A stretch of DNA of 64,000 nucleotides from Metallyticus violacea. Taxonomy: Eukaryota; Arthropoda; Insecta; Mantodea; Metallyticidae. A program made the position numbers and the translations under genes. Below the pieces are notes generated by a model. The model made no database searches and was not told the origin of the DNA. It saw nothing but the letters and a program-made list of their open reading frames with translations. The DNA is taken from assembly GCA_030762175.1 (NCBI GenBank), contig CM060831.1:69940001-70004000 (forward strand). Reading direction: 5' to 3'. Within the stretch, counting starts at the first letter, position 1, and each line of letters begins with the position of its first letter. Shown piece after piece: positions 22,640-34,009 of this stretch.

Positions 22640-23410
22640 AAAAAGAAGTTCTTAACGTTAACTAATGTAAACTTCACAGGATCATTTCTATAGTGTGTTT
22701 TCTCATACTTGATTACCCGCCATATATAAGAGCACAGCTGTTAAGCTGAATTTGCACAATAGTCTTAATTGGTATACATTGAAAATGTTTCCTATTTGTT
22801 TCATAAAAGCATTTAACCTCATGACAAAGAATGTTCGGAGCTGAAGTAGGAAGAAACAATTTAATTTCTTTTCCTGAATACTGCAACTCTAGTAGCTTCA
22901 TTAAGAAGGTAACCATGATGATAACAATTCAGCTTTTATTTGGATAGACAAGTTGCTGAACTAAATAATGTGGTTCGTTGTAACTTTCAGAATTATACAC
23001 AAAATTAGTGACCACGGATTTAGCTGTTCCACCTTCAGCCGAGCTACCATGTTTAAAAGTTTCCATTATGTGAAAGATGTGATGAATCGATGACATTTTT
23101 GGTTAGTTTATCTTACTTTTCTTGTCCTTCGAATTAAAAATGTGGAACCTAACAGTGTGTCAACTTAGAAAACTAAAATACATCTTCTGCGTTGAGAAAT
23201 TTACCCGCTCAGTTCTTTACAGTATAATGTTTATTTTCTGTTACAACGCGTTTATTAAAAGTCTTATGACACCTATACAAATCATTGCTGTGTCATTTAC
23301 CAACTTTCCAACAAAAAAAAAATAATAAAATAACTACCATGTATTCCATTTGTCAGCGGTTCGATCGGCGATAGACCGTTGCCTGCATAGATAGACATAT
23401 ATTAATTGCA
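22640..23410. other. No recognisable gene
   Basis: A+T-rich spacer; short frames at 22713-22916 (minus) and 23122-23325 (plus) without recognised motifs. Confidence 0.4.
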
Positions 23411-23416
23411 AAAGTT

Positions 23417-23643
23417 CTATTTTCATAAGCATAGAAGATACACATAGTTAAAAAATATATATTCTATATATAAATCAATATATAGAATATATATTCTATA
23501 AAATGATGAATACATTTAAACTATTTTCACAAGCATACAAGATACACATATTTAAAGAATATATATTCTATATATAATTCAATATATACAGTGTACACTT
23601 CGATATAGAATATATACTCTATAAAATGCTGAATACATTTAAA
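23417..23643. repeat. Tandem duplication of a 104-bp unit
   Basis: Unit 1 (about 23417-23520) and unit 2 (about 23521-23643) both run from CTATTTTCA-AAGCATA through AGATACACATA and TATATATTCTATATATAA to GAATACATTTAAA. Unit 2 carries about 20 extra bases around 23588-23607. A SINE-B is inserted at the end of unit 2. Confidence 0.85.
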
Positions 23644-23916
23644 TTATTTGGTTTATTTACGGACGCTCTTTAACATCTCAGGTCATCAGCGTCCCATTCA
23701 ACTCAGGACGTGAAACGGCCGACAAATTTTGCTCAGAGACCTCTCTTTCAGGCTTGAGGTTCTTTTTCGTGCCGTAAATGTACAACACGGGACCCAGGGC
23801 TTTACTTCCCTTCCGAAGGAAGCCATACTTAGGATTTTTACGCCCCTGGCCGGGTTCGAATCCGCGATCTTGGGTATAGGAGGCAAGTATGGTAACCACT
23901 ACACCACCAGTACCGA
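23644..23916 (-). mobile_element. SINE-B copy with perfect 15-bp target-site duplication
   Basis: Complete minus-strand copy, flanked by CTGAATACATTTAAA at 23629-23643 and 23917-23931. The tRNA-like head is at the right (B box GGTTCGAATCC). Because body and duplication are well preserved it is one of the younger copies. Several 62-82-codon open frames over it are SINE artefacts. Confidence 0.95.
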
Positions 23917-23931
23917 CTGAATACATTTAAA

Positions 23932-24960
23932 GAATGTAGTGTTGTCGGGATATATTTCCCAAATTTATGAACACTTTTGTCATAGGAAGACAAATGGTAC
24001 TCTCATCTCCTGTTGTTTTTCGTGGGGTCTGCTTCCGATATTTGAGTTAGATTAAGCGTTTTTAAACACAAATTACCATTTTTCATTTTCTTCAGCGTCT
24101 GCACTATCTGATACACGCGTCTAAACAATATACCGTTAACAAATTCTAGATGGCATATCTTGCATTTTTCTGTTTTCTTGTCCCTAGCCAGCTAATTTAT
24201 TATAGTCGTAGAGCGCGCATGCGCAGTGGGAGCAGGTTGGGATTGAGATATCACCGTGAAGGTGTAAATCAGCGCTGGCCCCCCTGCCTTGCTTACCCCC
24301 CGGTATGTGGAACGAAAACCTCCAGCGTTATAGTTGTATGGTATTTCACCGCAGGCTTGCCGGTTTAGCCTTCACTGATGCCAGAATGAAAAGTATTCTT
24401 GATTTGGTCACTTGTATTATAACTTAGTGTTGTGAGATTCAGTAGTTTTTTTTTTTTTTTCAAATAAATGTAGGAAAGAATTATCCATCTCTCTTTCAGT
24501 AATGTAATCTCACTTGGCTAACTTTTATACATTCTTAACGTCTTAGAAGAAATTCCATCATTAAGCGACATTTCACTTGTGTTTTCCTGAAATACTTCAA
24601 AGAAAGTCAATCGCATAGTAATATTTCGGTAGTGATAGTATGTATTAATGAATGTTGATCAAAACTTCAATATACAGCTTATCTGTGTGTCAGTATTCCT
24701 TTGAAAACGTGGGCCATAATGGTGCAATTATTAAGATTGGGTTTGGGCTAAATTCGTAGCTTGGCTTCCTTCTCCCTTAAGTTATATGCAGCAGTTGCAG
24801 GGCGGCAAAAAACTTTTGATGGTTTTGCAGAAATAAAAGTTCACTCCAATCATACCACTCTTTTCAGAATGTTCATATAGGCCTCTGAGAATATTGAGAT
24901 GTATAATGGCCTTGATAATTATACCTGATCTTTTTAAGAGATACAAAAAGACACAGCCTA
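23932..24960. other. No recognisable gene; GC-richer patch
   Basis: Mostly A+T-rich. Around 24205-24350 the sequence is GC-richer and contains GCGCATGCGC, the palindromic core bound by NRF-1-type factors, but no start site or coding exon is evident. Confidence 0.35.
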
Positions 24961-24967
24961 CTATGGA

Positions 24968-25420
24968 CTAACTAATTAATATTGACGACATTCTGGAAGA
25001 GATCAAAAATGAACGGATACATCTGCCAGAAATTAATAATAAATAATACCAGATTGCGTTTTGCAGATAATTTAGCATTGGGTCGATATACGGCGGAGGA
25101 TTGAGAAGGGCAATAGAAGTAGTTAATACTTTTTGTAATGAATGAGAATTGGAAAGAAATAAAAAAAATCATGTTTTTTAAAAGCGGTTATAAATTGAGG
25201 AAAAATTAGAAATGACAGGTAAATGGGAAAGAAACAGAAGTGGTAAGGAAACGTAATTATCAAGGGACAAGATTAGGAAAGTCAGACGTTGCTGTTTTAC
25301 AAGATTAAATGCAGAACAAGGCATTTTCAATAGCTGCAACTTTTTAAGAAACGAATCAAGTGCTCATTGCCATGCAGAATTTCAAGTTAATTATCCAAGA
25401 GTTGAATCTAGTATAAAGAT
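24968..25420 (+). pseudogene. LINE reverse-transcriptase fragment with altered active site
   Basis: It reads LINIDDILEEIKNERIHLPE (family FINDI...), then LRFADNLALGRYTAED (about 25060-25107), where LINE reverse transcriptases have the catalytic F/YADD; here the second Asp is Asn. Then in another frame GLRRAIEVVNTFCNE. Lower-quality matches run to about 25420. The motif order matches the palm domain. It has stops and frameshifts and no recognisable 5' or 3' end. It could be the same LINE family as the fragments at 22.0-22.6 and 30.9-31.3 kb, because those protein regions are adjacent in such LINEs, but it does not overlap them. Confidence 0.8.
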
Positions 25421-25498
25421 AAGTAATATTATATTGTACTTCATGATATAATAAGAACTTAATATCATATATTTGTGTATTTAAATTACTAACCTATA

Positions 25499-25502
<4 letters not shown>

Positions 25503-25539
<37 letters not shown>
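25503..25539. repeat. (AT)n microsatellite
   Basis: Pure AT array. Confidence 0.95.
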
Positions 25540-25541
<2 letters not shown>

Positions 25542-25544
25542 GAA

Positions 25545-26440
25545 ACAACTTTCACTACTTCCGGCCGAGTATTTTATTCATTTTTTATTTATTTATTTAT
25601 TTTTTTTGTAGCTACAGGATTCCATGGTATATATGTAATTATTGGAACTGTCTTTCTTATTTTCCTGACAGACCTACAGTATATAAAAATTATATAATAA
25701 TTAATATAAAAAAGTTCAATATTGGGCGCTGGTGTCTTGTGTTAACAGAGGGAAAACTAGATGATACCGCTGCTCGACTAGAACAAGCACCGCTCAAATA
25801 TCTGGAAATGTTAGCATAGGAGCCCACCGACTCGGGAAGGGAAATTTTCATCTTCTGTTAGAAAGGTTAGTATGTTTTCAGTACTTTACCGTTCGCGCGG
25901 CGATTGGGCATGGGCAACTGCGAGGTATGCGCCAGACTTCCGGCCCGATCCGCGTGCGAGGAAAAACAAAACGAGCATTTCTTCTAACTTTACGTAAATC
26001 TTTGTAAATTTCCTAATTTTTTAAATTTTATTTTTCTGTTTGTTTCTTTCTACCTCCCTTGTAAAATTTCAGTTTTGATATGATCACTAATCATTTCGTG
26101 GGGTTAGACCCTAACTTATTGTCTGCTATTGTTTCACGATTTGTAGAAACGAAATATCTTAACGTAATACAAATGCTGTCAGTTAAAACCAGACTCATAG
26201 CTAGACGTGGGATTTATATTCATCTTGTTTATACGCCCCCCTCCCTCCTGTAGCTGTCGTCTTGTCTCGTTGAAGTGTAACACTGAGTGTTTAAAACTAT
26301 GTAATGCCAAAATATGTTAAACTAAAATAATGGATAAGGACTACAAACAGAGGGCAATGTTAATCTTTTTAACTGTGCAGTGCAGGTATTGCGTATTGGG
26401 GAAAGGTTCGAACTAACGTAACTCTCAAGCATCAATCATT
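25545..26440. other. No recognisable gene
   Basis: A+T-rich with one GC-richer patch near 25820-25960 that shows no coding or repeat motif I recognise. Confidence 0.35.
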
Positions 26441-26446
26441 TATAGG

Positions 26447-26654
26447 CCCAGATCGCGGGTTCAATCCTAAGTTGGCTTCCTTTGGAAGGTAAGTAAAGCC
26501 ATGGGTACCGTACCGTAGATTTACGGCATGTAAAAGTACCTCAAGACTGAAAGAAGAGGCCTCTGAGCAAAATTTATCTACCTTTTTACGGCCTAAATTG
26601 AATAGGGCGCTGATAACCTTGAAATGTTTCAGGGCGTTCGTAAATAAACCAAAT
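26447..26654 (+). mobile_element. SINE-B copy, 5'-truncated with internal deletion
   Basis: It starts inside the tRNA-like head (CCCAGATCGCGGGTTCAATCC), then skips directly to TAAGTTGGCTTCC, losing about 40 bp of the body. From there it follows the family to GTAAATAAACCAAATCA. Confidence 0.88.
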
Positions 26655-26659
26655 CAACA

Positions 26660-29085
26660 ATCAACTAATCAGCTGAAGAAATGCGGACTTCTTCAAGACA
26701 CACGTCTTTGCTACATCTGAGAAAAGCGAAAAATCAGCGATTTTTACCCTACACTAATTATAGATAATATACCGTGAAACACATTAAGCAATTCTGCAAG
26801 AAAAATTACTGCAACCGCAACGTCTCTTAGAAAACAATTCTTGGGATACTCTCACCATTCAGGGAAAATAAACAAACAAATAAAAAATAAAACACTGTCT
26901 CATTTAGAGCATGGTAGATGAAACTACAGACCCCTATGGCTATCCTGTAGCTACTTTTCTGGTAAGCAAACGGTGTCGAAAAGAGGAAACAAGCATATAT
27001 TTCTTCTTCACTCTGATGATATTACAAGATACTCTTTAAAAAGAGAGTGCAATAAAATACATTCACCAGCCATACATTTTATGCATTTAGCATAACATTA
27101 TTTTTGTAGCCATCCAGTAAAATACCAAATAAATGGAAAAAAAAAATCGTTTTGTGCTTTAATAATAAAATTCACACTTACTACCCTGAAGTTTTCACTC
27201 CCTAAGTGAGGCGTATTACAACATAAGGGCAGTTTTATTTGAATGATGGCTTAAAACGAAGAAAACATTAGAACTAGATCGTATTGATCAAGGACACATA
27301 ACCTCAAAGGGTTAACACTAACAGACTAAGGTTTAAATAATGACGCGGGAGAAGGCAGGAGGTAAATATGTAAATCAGAACTTCTAAAAATTCTCTTTCG
27401 CATTTATGTGGATGAACCAAATATAACTTCAGCTTATGAGAAGAAGGCGATACTAATTTTTCTGAGCAGAGCTGGATTTACTCTATTGGTGACTGGGGGG
27501 CAGGAGTGTAATCCGCTTTCTAAGCGCACGTTCTTATGTTGAGCGAAATGTATGCGGAGGAAATTTGTCTAGAGGGGCATTTTCTCCAATACAAATTGCA
27601 CTTAGACCCCTGGGATTCAACATGGGTCGCTTTAGTTCGCAAAAGTACATCAATAAAAAATTGTTGCTTTCCCAAAGACAAAGACGTAATCACAGTGCGA
27701 AAACTGAGAGAAAATTTGCGAGTAGGAGGGAATAATTACAAACCTTGAATTGAATTGAAAATATTCCTTTCTGGTACATTTAATGATATTATTTCCAAGC
27801 ATTTATCTTTCTAAAGGCAAGGCTACAGGTAACGGCACCACCTGTCTTTCATAAAAGTACGCACTTAATTCTCCATACTTCCGTTCTCGGGCCACATTTA
27901 TTTCGTCATAAAAGAGAACATTACCGCAAGGTAAACTGGGTATCGCTAAATTTCCTCTGAAGAGGAACGAAAGCAAATGTACTTGTTGCAATTATTTACT
28001 GAATTTATGCTTCCCTTAAAAGAACATTGTAGAGCTCTTAAGCTTCAAAGTTTTATAGATTTTTTTGTACGAATGTTTTGAAGTGTAATAAAATGTCAGG
28101 AAAGTAGCCCCTATATTTCCAAATAAAATCCGCAACTTTATGTTGAACGCGGAATACATAACGATTTTTATTGCTGTTTAGGTTTGCGGGCTACAATGTC
28201 AGAAATGTAGCGCCATTTTATGATCGATTTTTCAACAATGTATACATTGTCCAGTTATGGTAGGGTTCTTTTACCTACTACTTGATATGTAACTAGTGTT
28301 TGGTTTAAAAATCAATCTTCTAACTTTTTAATTATTTGTTGAAATAATTTACTTACTAAATTTCAATTAAACTACCAAATATTTTTAAAATAACTTTTGA
28401 AATATTTAAAGTGATATTTTCAATAAAGATGTCTTGGAATTGCTTCCTTTATGCGCTCACAGCTTTCAGCATCAATTTCAAAGCAAAATCCAAAAAATAT
28501 AAAGACATAACCTTAATAAAATAGTTTAATTAGTATGTTATTTTTAAAGTTGCAATTTTATTTACAGTTCATAGATAAAAACTAATATTTTATGTTTTCT
28601 GTACTTTTACACGTAATTTAATTTTTAAAATTTACTTAGAAAATATTGCTATGCCATCGCAAACAAAAATAAATCATGAAAAATATGTAACATTTTGTTT
28701 TTCGACGTGTAAATAACAAATAGTTCATCTATTCCAATAATAGACCTACATATACTTGAGTGTGTTTAAAAAAATTTTTTTTTGTCTATTAGAACACTGG
28801 AAATACTTTGTTTACTATGTGTGTTGATGCAGTGGGCAAAAAGAAATGTCTTTATGGGAAATGTGTTGCTCTCATATGATATATCAGCATTTCCCCTGAG
28901 CCTATTCACCCATCTCTTTGACCCGATTCATCCTCCTCGAGGAAGGCAAATGGGATCATACAGCAGTATGGTCAAAATCATTTTACGGAACTTTGGACAA
29001 TATTTATTAATTTATTAATTATAAAATAGTGATATGTGCTCACAGAATAATGTAGTTTATGGATAGTACAGTGATCAGAATTTAT
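26660..29085. other. No recognisable gene
   Basis: Long A+T-rich stretch. Frames at 27536-27748 and 28782-29018 (plus) and 27803-27991 (minus) have no recognisable domain. No repeat of the families seen elsewhere was spotted. Confidence 0.4.
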
Positions 29086-29103
29086 GTTTTTTTTTTTTTT
29101 TTA

Positions 29104-29368
29104 ATAGTGTTTTACGCCCGTTTTTACTACTGAGGCACCACAGGCGGTGGACACTGATGATACATGAAATGATATATTGGGAAAGAACTTTTAAGGGAGG
29201 AAATACTCCAGGCCTAAGTTTAGAGTACCTCCCCAGCATTTTCCATTTATGAGGACTGAGGAAAACTTCCAAAAACTTCAGTCCGGAAGGACGGTCCTAG
29301 CGGGATTCGAATCCACGACCTGCCGCTCACGAGTCCGCGCCTTAACGACCTCGGCCTCTCGTGACGGT
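29104..29368 (-). mobile_element. SINE-A copy
   Basis: Minus-strand copy with the tail TTTTACGCCCGTTTTTACTA at left, preceded by poly(T), the body and the tRNA-like head at right (CCTTAACGACCTCGGCC). No clear target-site duplication. Confidence 0.9.
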
Positions 29369-29369
29369 A

Positions 29370-30632
29370 TATTTAAATGTGAACACAAAACTGTATTTGG
29401 GTAGGTTAAAGCATTAAAATTGTGTTTTACCAAATAAAACGGGGAAATCCTTCTGTTTCGTTAATGACATTAACTATTTGCTAGAGCATACGTAGCAAAT
29501 ATTTTATTTTCTTGAAATAAAGTTAAACTTTTACTAATAACTGTAAGTTGAGAGTAATTAGTCCCTAGAATATACCTTTTTTATTCATTACTTAATATAG
29601 TTACGAGATATGCTTTTGTCAGCTATGAACAAATTTCGTGAAGTCGTCACGGAGTATACAAGCTATTAGAATGAAAGTAAAGCTTGTCTCTGAACGTTAT
29701 GATAGCAGACAAGGTGGGTGTACCATTGTGAACCAAGATGAAACCCCAGAGACACAGAGAAGACATTAAACACGATCTTCAGCTGCATAACATGATAAGT
29801 TTTTTGGAATGTAGAAGTTCACATTACTACCCTGAATCATTGGACAACATTCAACTAAACGTTTGCATTTGACGTTCCGAGATTTGAAACTGCGATGAGG
29901 AAACTTCGACATATTTTTTTGTTGACATGACATGCCAAGTCACACACTTCAGTGCCATCAGAGCAGAAATTGAGAATTTCACTACTATGCTACCGCATGC
30001 TTATACAACCCAGAATTGGCTACACCGAGTGTTGTAAGAGTAGATGTTAATTTATCGGTGAGAGTTTTCGTTACATTTGAGCACTTATTCACGTCACTTC
30101 AACGAAAATTGCTGAAGTGCACTAACTGATAACTGATAACTGATAACAAAACAGGCCGCTGTTTTTGTTGCTTTAAGTAACCTTCCTTTTGAAAACAATG
30201 AAAGTAAATTTTTCTCTGCAGGAAAGTGACTTGTATGTGCCCCATACTACTGGTTTAGTCTTATTTTCATCTTTTTTTAAATTTACAGCTTGCAAGCATT
30301 TCTAATAGTTGCATATTTTCAGAATGTATAACTTATTACTTATGCATAATCTAGTTGCTTAATGAATTTGTCAACAAAAGAAACCTCGTCTTTTTCATAT
30401 GATTACTCGTCACTTTCTGAATTTCTTTCTTCTTTCCCATTATCACCACCTTCAATTTTGGTGAGCTTTGTTACACTCAATGCTGGTAGCTCGGACGTCA
30501 GTAGTTCAGAGCAGTTGTGCTGCTTATATATTCTAAAAAGAGAATTTATTACTTTTATTTTATATGCACCCGAGTTTAGAAAACATTTTAGCGTCTTTGA
30601 TTCCTACAGTTAACTTGCCGATGCAAGCAAAC
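29370..30632. other. No recognisable gene
   Basis: An 83-codon serine-rich frame at 30362-30613 shows no known motif. A triple GATAACT repeat lies near 30126. Nothing else is supported. Confidence 0.4.
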
Positions 30633-30639
30633 AGTCGGG

Positions 30640-30866
30640 TTCAAACCGACTAGTGTTGATGCATTTTTAAGGCGTGAAAATCCTAAGTATGCCTTCCTTC
30701 GGAAGGGAAGTAAAGCCATTGGTACGTGTCGTAGATTACGGCACCTAAAATAGCATCAAGCCTGAAAGAAGAGACATAAGAGCAAACTTTAAAGTCGTTT
30801 CATGGCCTAATCTGCATGGGACGCTAATGACTAAAGTTTTTATAGAGCGTCCTTTAATTACACAAA
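30640..30866 (+). mobile_element. SINE-B copy, 5'-truncated, abutting a LINE relic
   Basis: It preserves only the end of the head (GTTCAAACCGAC), then the body from TTTTTAAGGCGTGAAAATCC to TATAGAGCGTCCTTTAATT. The LINE fragment begins immediately after it, so the SINE may have landed in, or at the broken edge of, that LINE copy. Confidence 0.85.
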
Positions 30867-31255
30867 ATAGTTGGAAAATAGTTAACAGACGTTTGCGAGA
30901 TATAGATAAACTATTTTTTCTCAATGCGCAGAAAAAGTATCGCTTAACCAGCAAGCTCAAATACATCTGGTGTGGGAGAAGGGACTTTAATTAGATATCT
31001 GTGGCAGAGAAGAAAGAAGTGGTCTCGCATGGTTCAGAATAAGGACTTGGAAAGGAAACAAAACGGTTAATGCTTTTGGGGAAAGAATTTTCCCATTGTG
31101 CGGAGAAAGCGCTCGCTACCTGGAGGCATATTTTGGCAGATTGCAGGGAAACTGAGATTTTTAAGAAATGAGCATTTATCACCGCAATTTCTGAATTCCA
31201 ATAGAAATTTGAACATTTGCCGGGAAGTGTTGGTGTATGCGAGATAGTCACACAA
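30867..31255 (+). pseudogene. LINE ORF2 C-terminal fragment with Cys/His module
   Basis: It reads WKIVNRRLRDIDKLFFLNAQ (paralogous to WKIRNRLQDIDRQ of the 22.1-kb fragment), then ICGREERSGLAWFRIRTWKG, GERIFPLCGE and, in a shifted frame, ALATWRHILADCRETEIF. The spacing Cys...His..Cys fits the small zinc-binding module found near the end of many insect LINE ORF2 proteins, thought to bind nucleic acid. It is frameshifted and has internal stops. The minus-strand frames at 30991-31255 are its shadow. Confidence 0.82.
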
Positions 31256-31298
31256 TTTGGAAATATTTCTAGGGAAGACCCGACAAAGGAGTTTTTTT

Positions 31299-31592
31299 AA
31301 TGGTGTTTAACGCCCGATTTTACTACTGAGGCACCATAGTTCTATTTGCATTCATCCACAGGCGGTGAACATTGATGATACATGAGATGAAAGGATTCAT
31401 TGGGGAAGGATTTTTAAGGTAGGAAACGTTCCAGGCCTAAGTGTAGGGTACGTCCCCAGCACTTTCCACTTATGAGGACTGAGGAAAACCTCGAAAAAAC
31501 CTCAGTCAGGGAGGACGGTCCTGACGGGATTCGAACCCCAGACCACCCGCTCAAGAGTCCGCGCCTTAACAACCTCGGCCACACGTGGCGGT
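31299..31592 (-). mobile_element. SINE-A copy with short duplication and a 24-bp insert
   Basis: Minus-strand full-length copy flanked by ACAAAGGAG at 31283-31291 and 31594-31602 (9 bp). Relative to the family it carries about 24 extra bases near 31337-31360, within the tail-side part. Open frames over it are artefacts. Confidence 0.9.
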
Positions 31593-31604
31593 CACAAAGG
31601 AGGT

Positions 31605-32725
31605 TAAGGGTCATAATGAAGGGGGGGGGGAGTTGGAAAGGATGTGTGAAAAAATGGAAGGGTGTGCTCAAGAGTAAGGGTTCCATTCATGTGTATGTAT
31701 TTGTGTATAAAAATATTAATAGAACACGTAAATATATCGCAGTAATAGTATATTTGTATGTATGTGTGTAGGTATGTAAATATGTATGTATGACATTAGC
31801 AGGTACGGCCGTAAGGCCCATGTACAGTTGTCTTTATTTGAATGTATTCTAAAACGTACAATAAAACGTCCATTACTGCTACTACTACTACTACAAAATC
31901 ATAAAACATGCAATCAGATACATTTGAATTTAATTGTACTAAGGCAGTGCTGCTTAATATTTTTTAAAGTGTGAGTTTGAGAAGCTTTGCAATCATCATT
32001 GTCAAAATGCATGGAGAAAATGCGGAAAATGTATGTAGAGAAGCGGTCTGCCCTTTTAAATAGCTCCAATTCTTTGCTGTAACTGTACTGCTGTAACACA
32101 TTTTCATTCCCTCTCAATAACATTTACCCTTAAAAGAAACTTTATTAACAAAATTGACCACAAAAATGTTATTTACACAACAAGGAGCTAACTAGCCATC
32201 CTGGGAGTCAAGATAACATGGATACTGACAGATGTCACAAGTAGGAAATGCTCCTATGCATGATGATATGTAAGAAAATGAAAACATTTTGTTGTAATTT
32301 GCCACTAATAGTGGCACAAAAACCGTGAATGTTATCATTGGAGTTGTAGAAAACAACAGGTGTGAATTGTGAAAGTATTTTGTTATTGCGTGCAGATGCT
32401 GAGCCTGGTGTGATTTAAGCAGGATGTTTCTCAACGAGTTTCTCTAAATGATTGATCTTACATATTTAACCCACGCTCTACAAAGAGTCATGTATTTTAT
32501 CATCATATACATAAGTTGTTTGCTAAAGGAAAGTTTTTGTATAATCCCCAAGTAAAATAAAGAATTTAAAAACAGACTACCTAACATTTATCTCCCTTTC
32601 TATCAAGTTGTTACATGTAAGAGAAAGTCGTTGTCATTTGTTTCTTATTAAATTAACTTGAAAAAGATTCATTTTCCAAGAGATATTTCAGACGCCTTGA
32701 CGACTGGCTTCTCGCAGTTCGCAGC
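31605..32725. other. No recognisable gene
   Basis: A+T-rich with a poly(G) run near 31621, a TATG-rich patch near 31740-31790 and a short (CTA)n near 31875. Frames are not recognised. Confidence 0.4.
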
Positions 32726-32801
32726 TTCGCTTTGCTGGCCCGTAACTCAAATAACCTTACTGTAGTAAGCATCTGTGGGGGAGGCTTTGTACGATCGCTT
32801 G

Positions 32802-33107
32802 TTATTCTGTGCTTTCATTACTTATGCCATTACACAAGTATAGTCTTGAAGAATGAGTTTTTATTTGTGAGAATGAATTCTTGCAGAGCACTGGTAAGGC
32901 AATCATGATGGAGGTCGAGGAACTGTTCAACCTCATTGAAAATCTCTCAGGACAAAAAACGTGTTCCGAAATGCATGTTCTTACAGAAGAAACACAAACA
33001 TTTTCTATGCAGATGCCGGCAATGTACTTTCGCTTAGGGGCATCATTTTCAACATCTCTTGTAATAAGGTTAGTGTTTATTATTATCAGTTTTAAATATA
33101 GTGCCAT
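32802..33107 (-). repeat. Dispersed repeat R, copy 1, possibly a transposase N-terminal relic
   Basis: Its minus-strand translation (LIIINTNLITRDVENDAPKR, then YIAGICIENVCVSSVRTC) is clearly paralogous to the plus-strand one at 60756-60920 (NLIIRDFENDVPQRQYIAGI). The two are opposite-oriented copies of one repeat. Read on the other strand both contain VLTEE, which opens the second HTH of several DUF4817-type transposases, so an old transposase fragment is plausible but unproven. Short direct repeats of about 30 bp (GGCCC-TAA-TCAAATAACC) flank it near 32738-32765 and 33210-33240. Confidence 0.55.
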
Positions 33108-33244
33108 TTTATGCTTTCCGTATAAATATAAGTGCTAAAAAAAGCATACTAACTTTACGTGCGGCGACTCTCTCTTCCGATTGTGGTGGCTGTACTAAGC
33201 CGCGCTTAGGTGGCCCATAATTCAAATAACCGCACTGTATTTAA

Positions 33245-33640
33245 GGTATCTTATATACCTAACTCTTTGGTTCATGTTGCAGGTTAGTCTTCAATTTGTA
33301 CAATCTAACACAGTTTAATCTGAACTATAATTATATCGTTTTATATTCATACCTTTAAATTTAACTTATCTATAAATATTCATGGTCTCTCTAGGGATCC
33401 ACAGACCTATCGTGTTTTTTCTTTATCTTTTCTTTTTAGTTTGCTGGCCATTTATCTCTCTACCGTTCATAAGTAAAGCTCCAACTTTTAAATTTTGATA
33501 ACAGTTTTGTTTTATCTCACATGTTTCTCTTTCAATGTTCTACCTTGAATAGTTTGTCTCTAAGTCTCAATTCACAACCTAACTTTCCTTCAACTCTGTT
33601 ACTATTTTTCTCTCGAAATACAAGTGCATAATAATCTTCG
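33245..33640. other. No recognisable gene
   Basis: T-rich spacer on this strand; no motif. Confidence 0.35.
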
Positions 33641-33975
33641 TTTAAATATACTTTGTAAGTATTATGTCCTTCCTCCAAAGATACAGTAGGAAAGACATTT
33701 TTTTTTTCCTCCGTGAGAGAACCTGTTATGCATCGAACGCATTATCTCTTCATTTGTTTCAAAGTGATACCAAAAGAAGAATAATTATTAGGTGTCAAGC
33801 CAGATGAATGTTGAGGATGTGGCAGCAAGTTCAACGCATGAGTTTGATGTAAGGTGCAACTGAGCGTTGTCAGGCATATGCCTAAGGGCAACAAATCCTG
33901 ATGTTTTTATCGAATTCTTGACTTCAATCCAAGCTTAAGTAAAACATCGTGTCTTTAAATGTTCGTAGTCTCTTT
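33640..33975 (-). pseudogene. Mariner transposase catalytic-half relic
   Basis: On the minus strand the second catalytic block reads MPDNAQLHLTSNS (family HDNARPH; its Asp is kept, near 33871). It is followed in another frame by PHPQHSSGLTPNNY, which corresponds to HPPYSPDLAPNDY with the third catalytic Asp lost. Then comes FGITLKQMKR. This order and spacing are those of a D,D34D mariner. The HTH half was not found and no TIR was seen. It is a separate family from those at 0.6 and 13 kb, as far as the short motifs allow. Confidence 0.7.
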
Positions 33976-34009
33976 GGCCATGGGGGCATTTTGAGTATCA
34001 CTTCCTTAT

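Noticed and set aside
23678..23926. ORFs of 62-82 codons on both strands
   Set aside because: Translated SINE-B; the same peptides appear at the other SINE-B copies.
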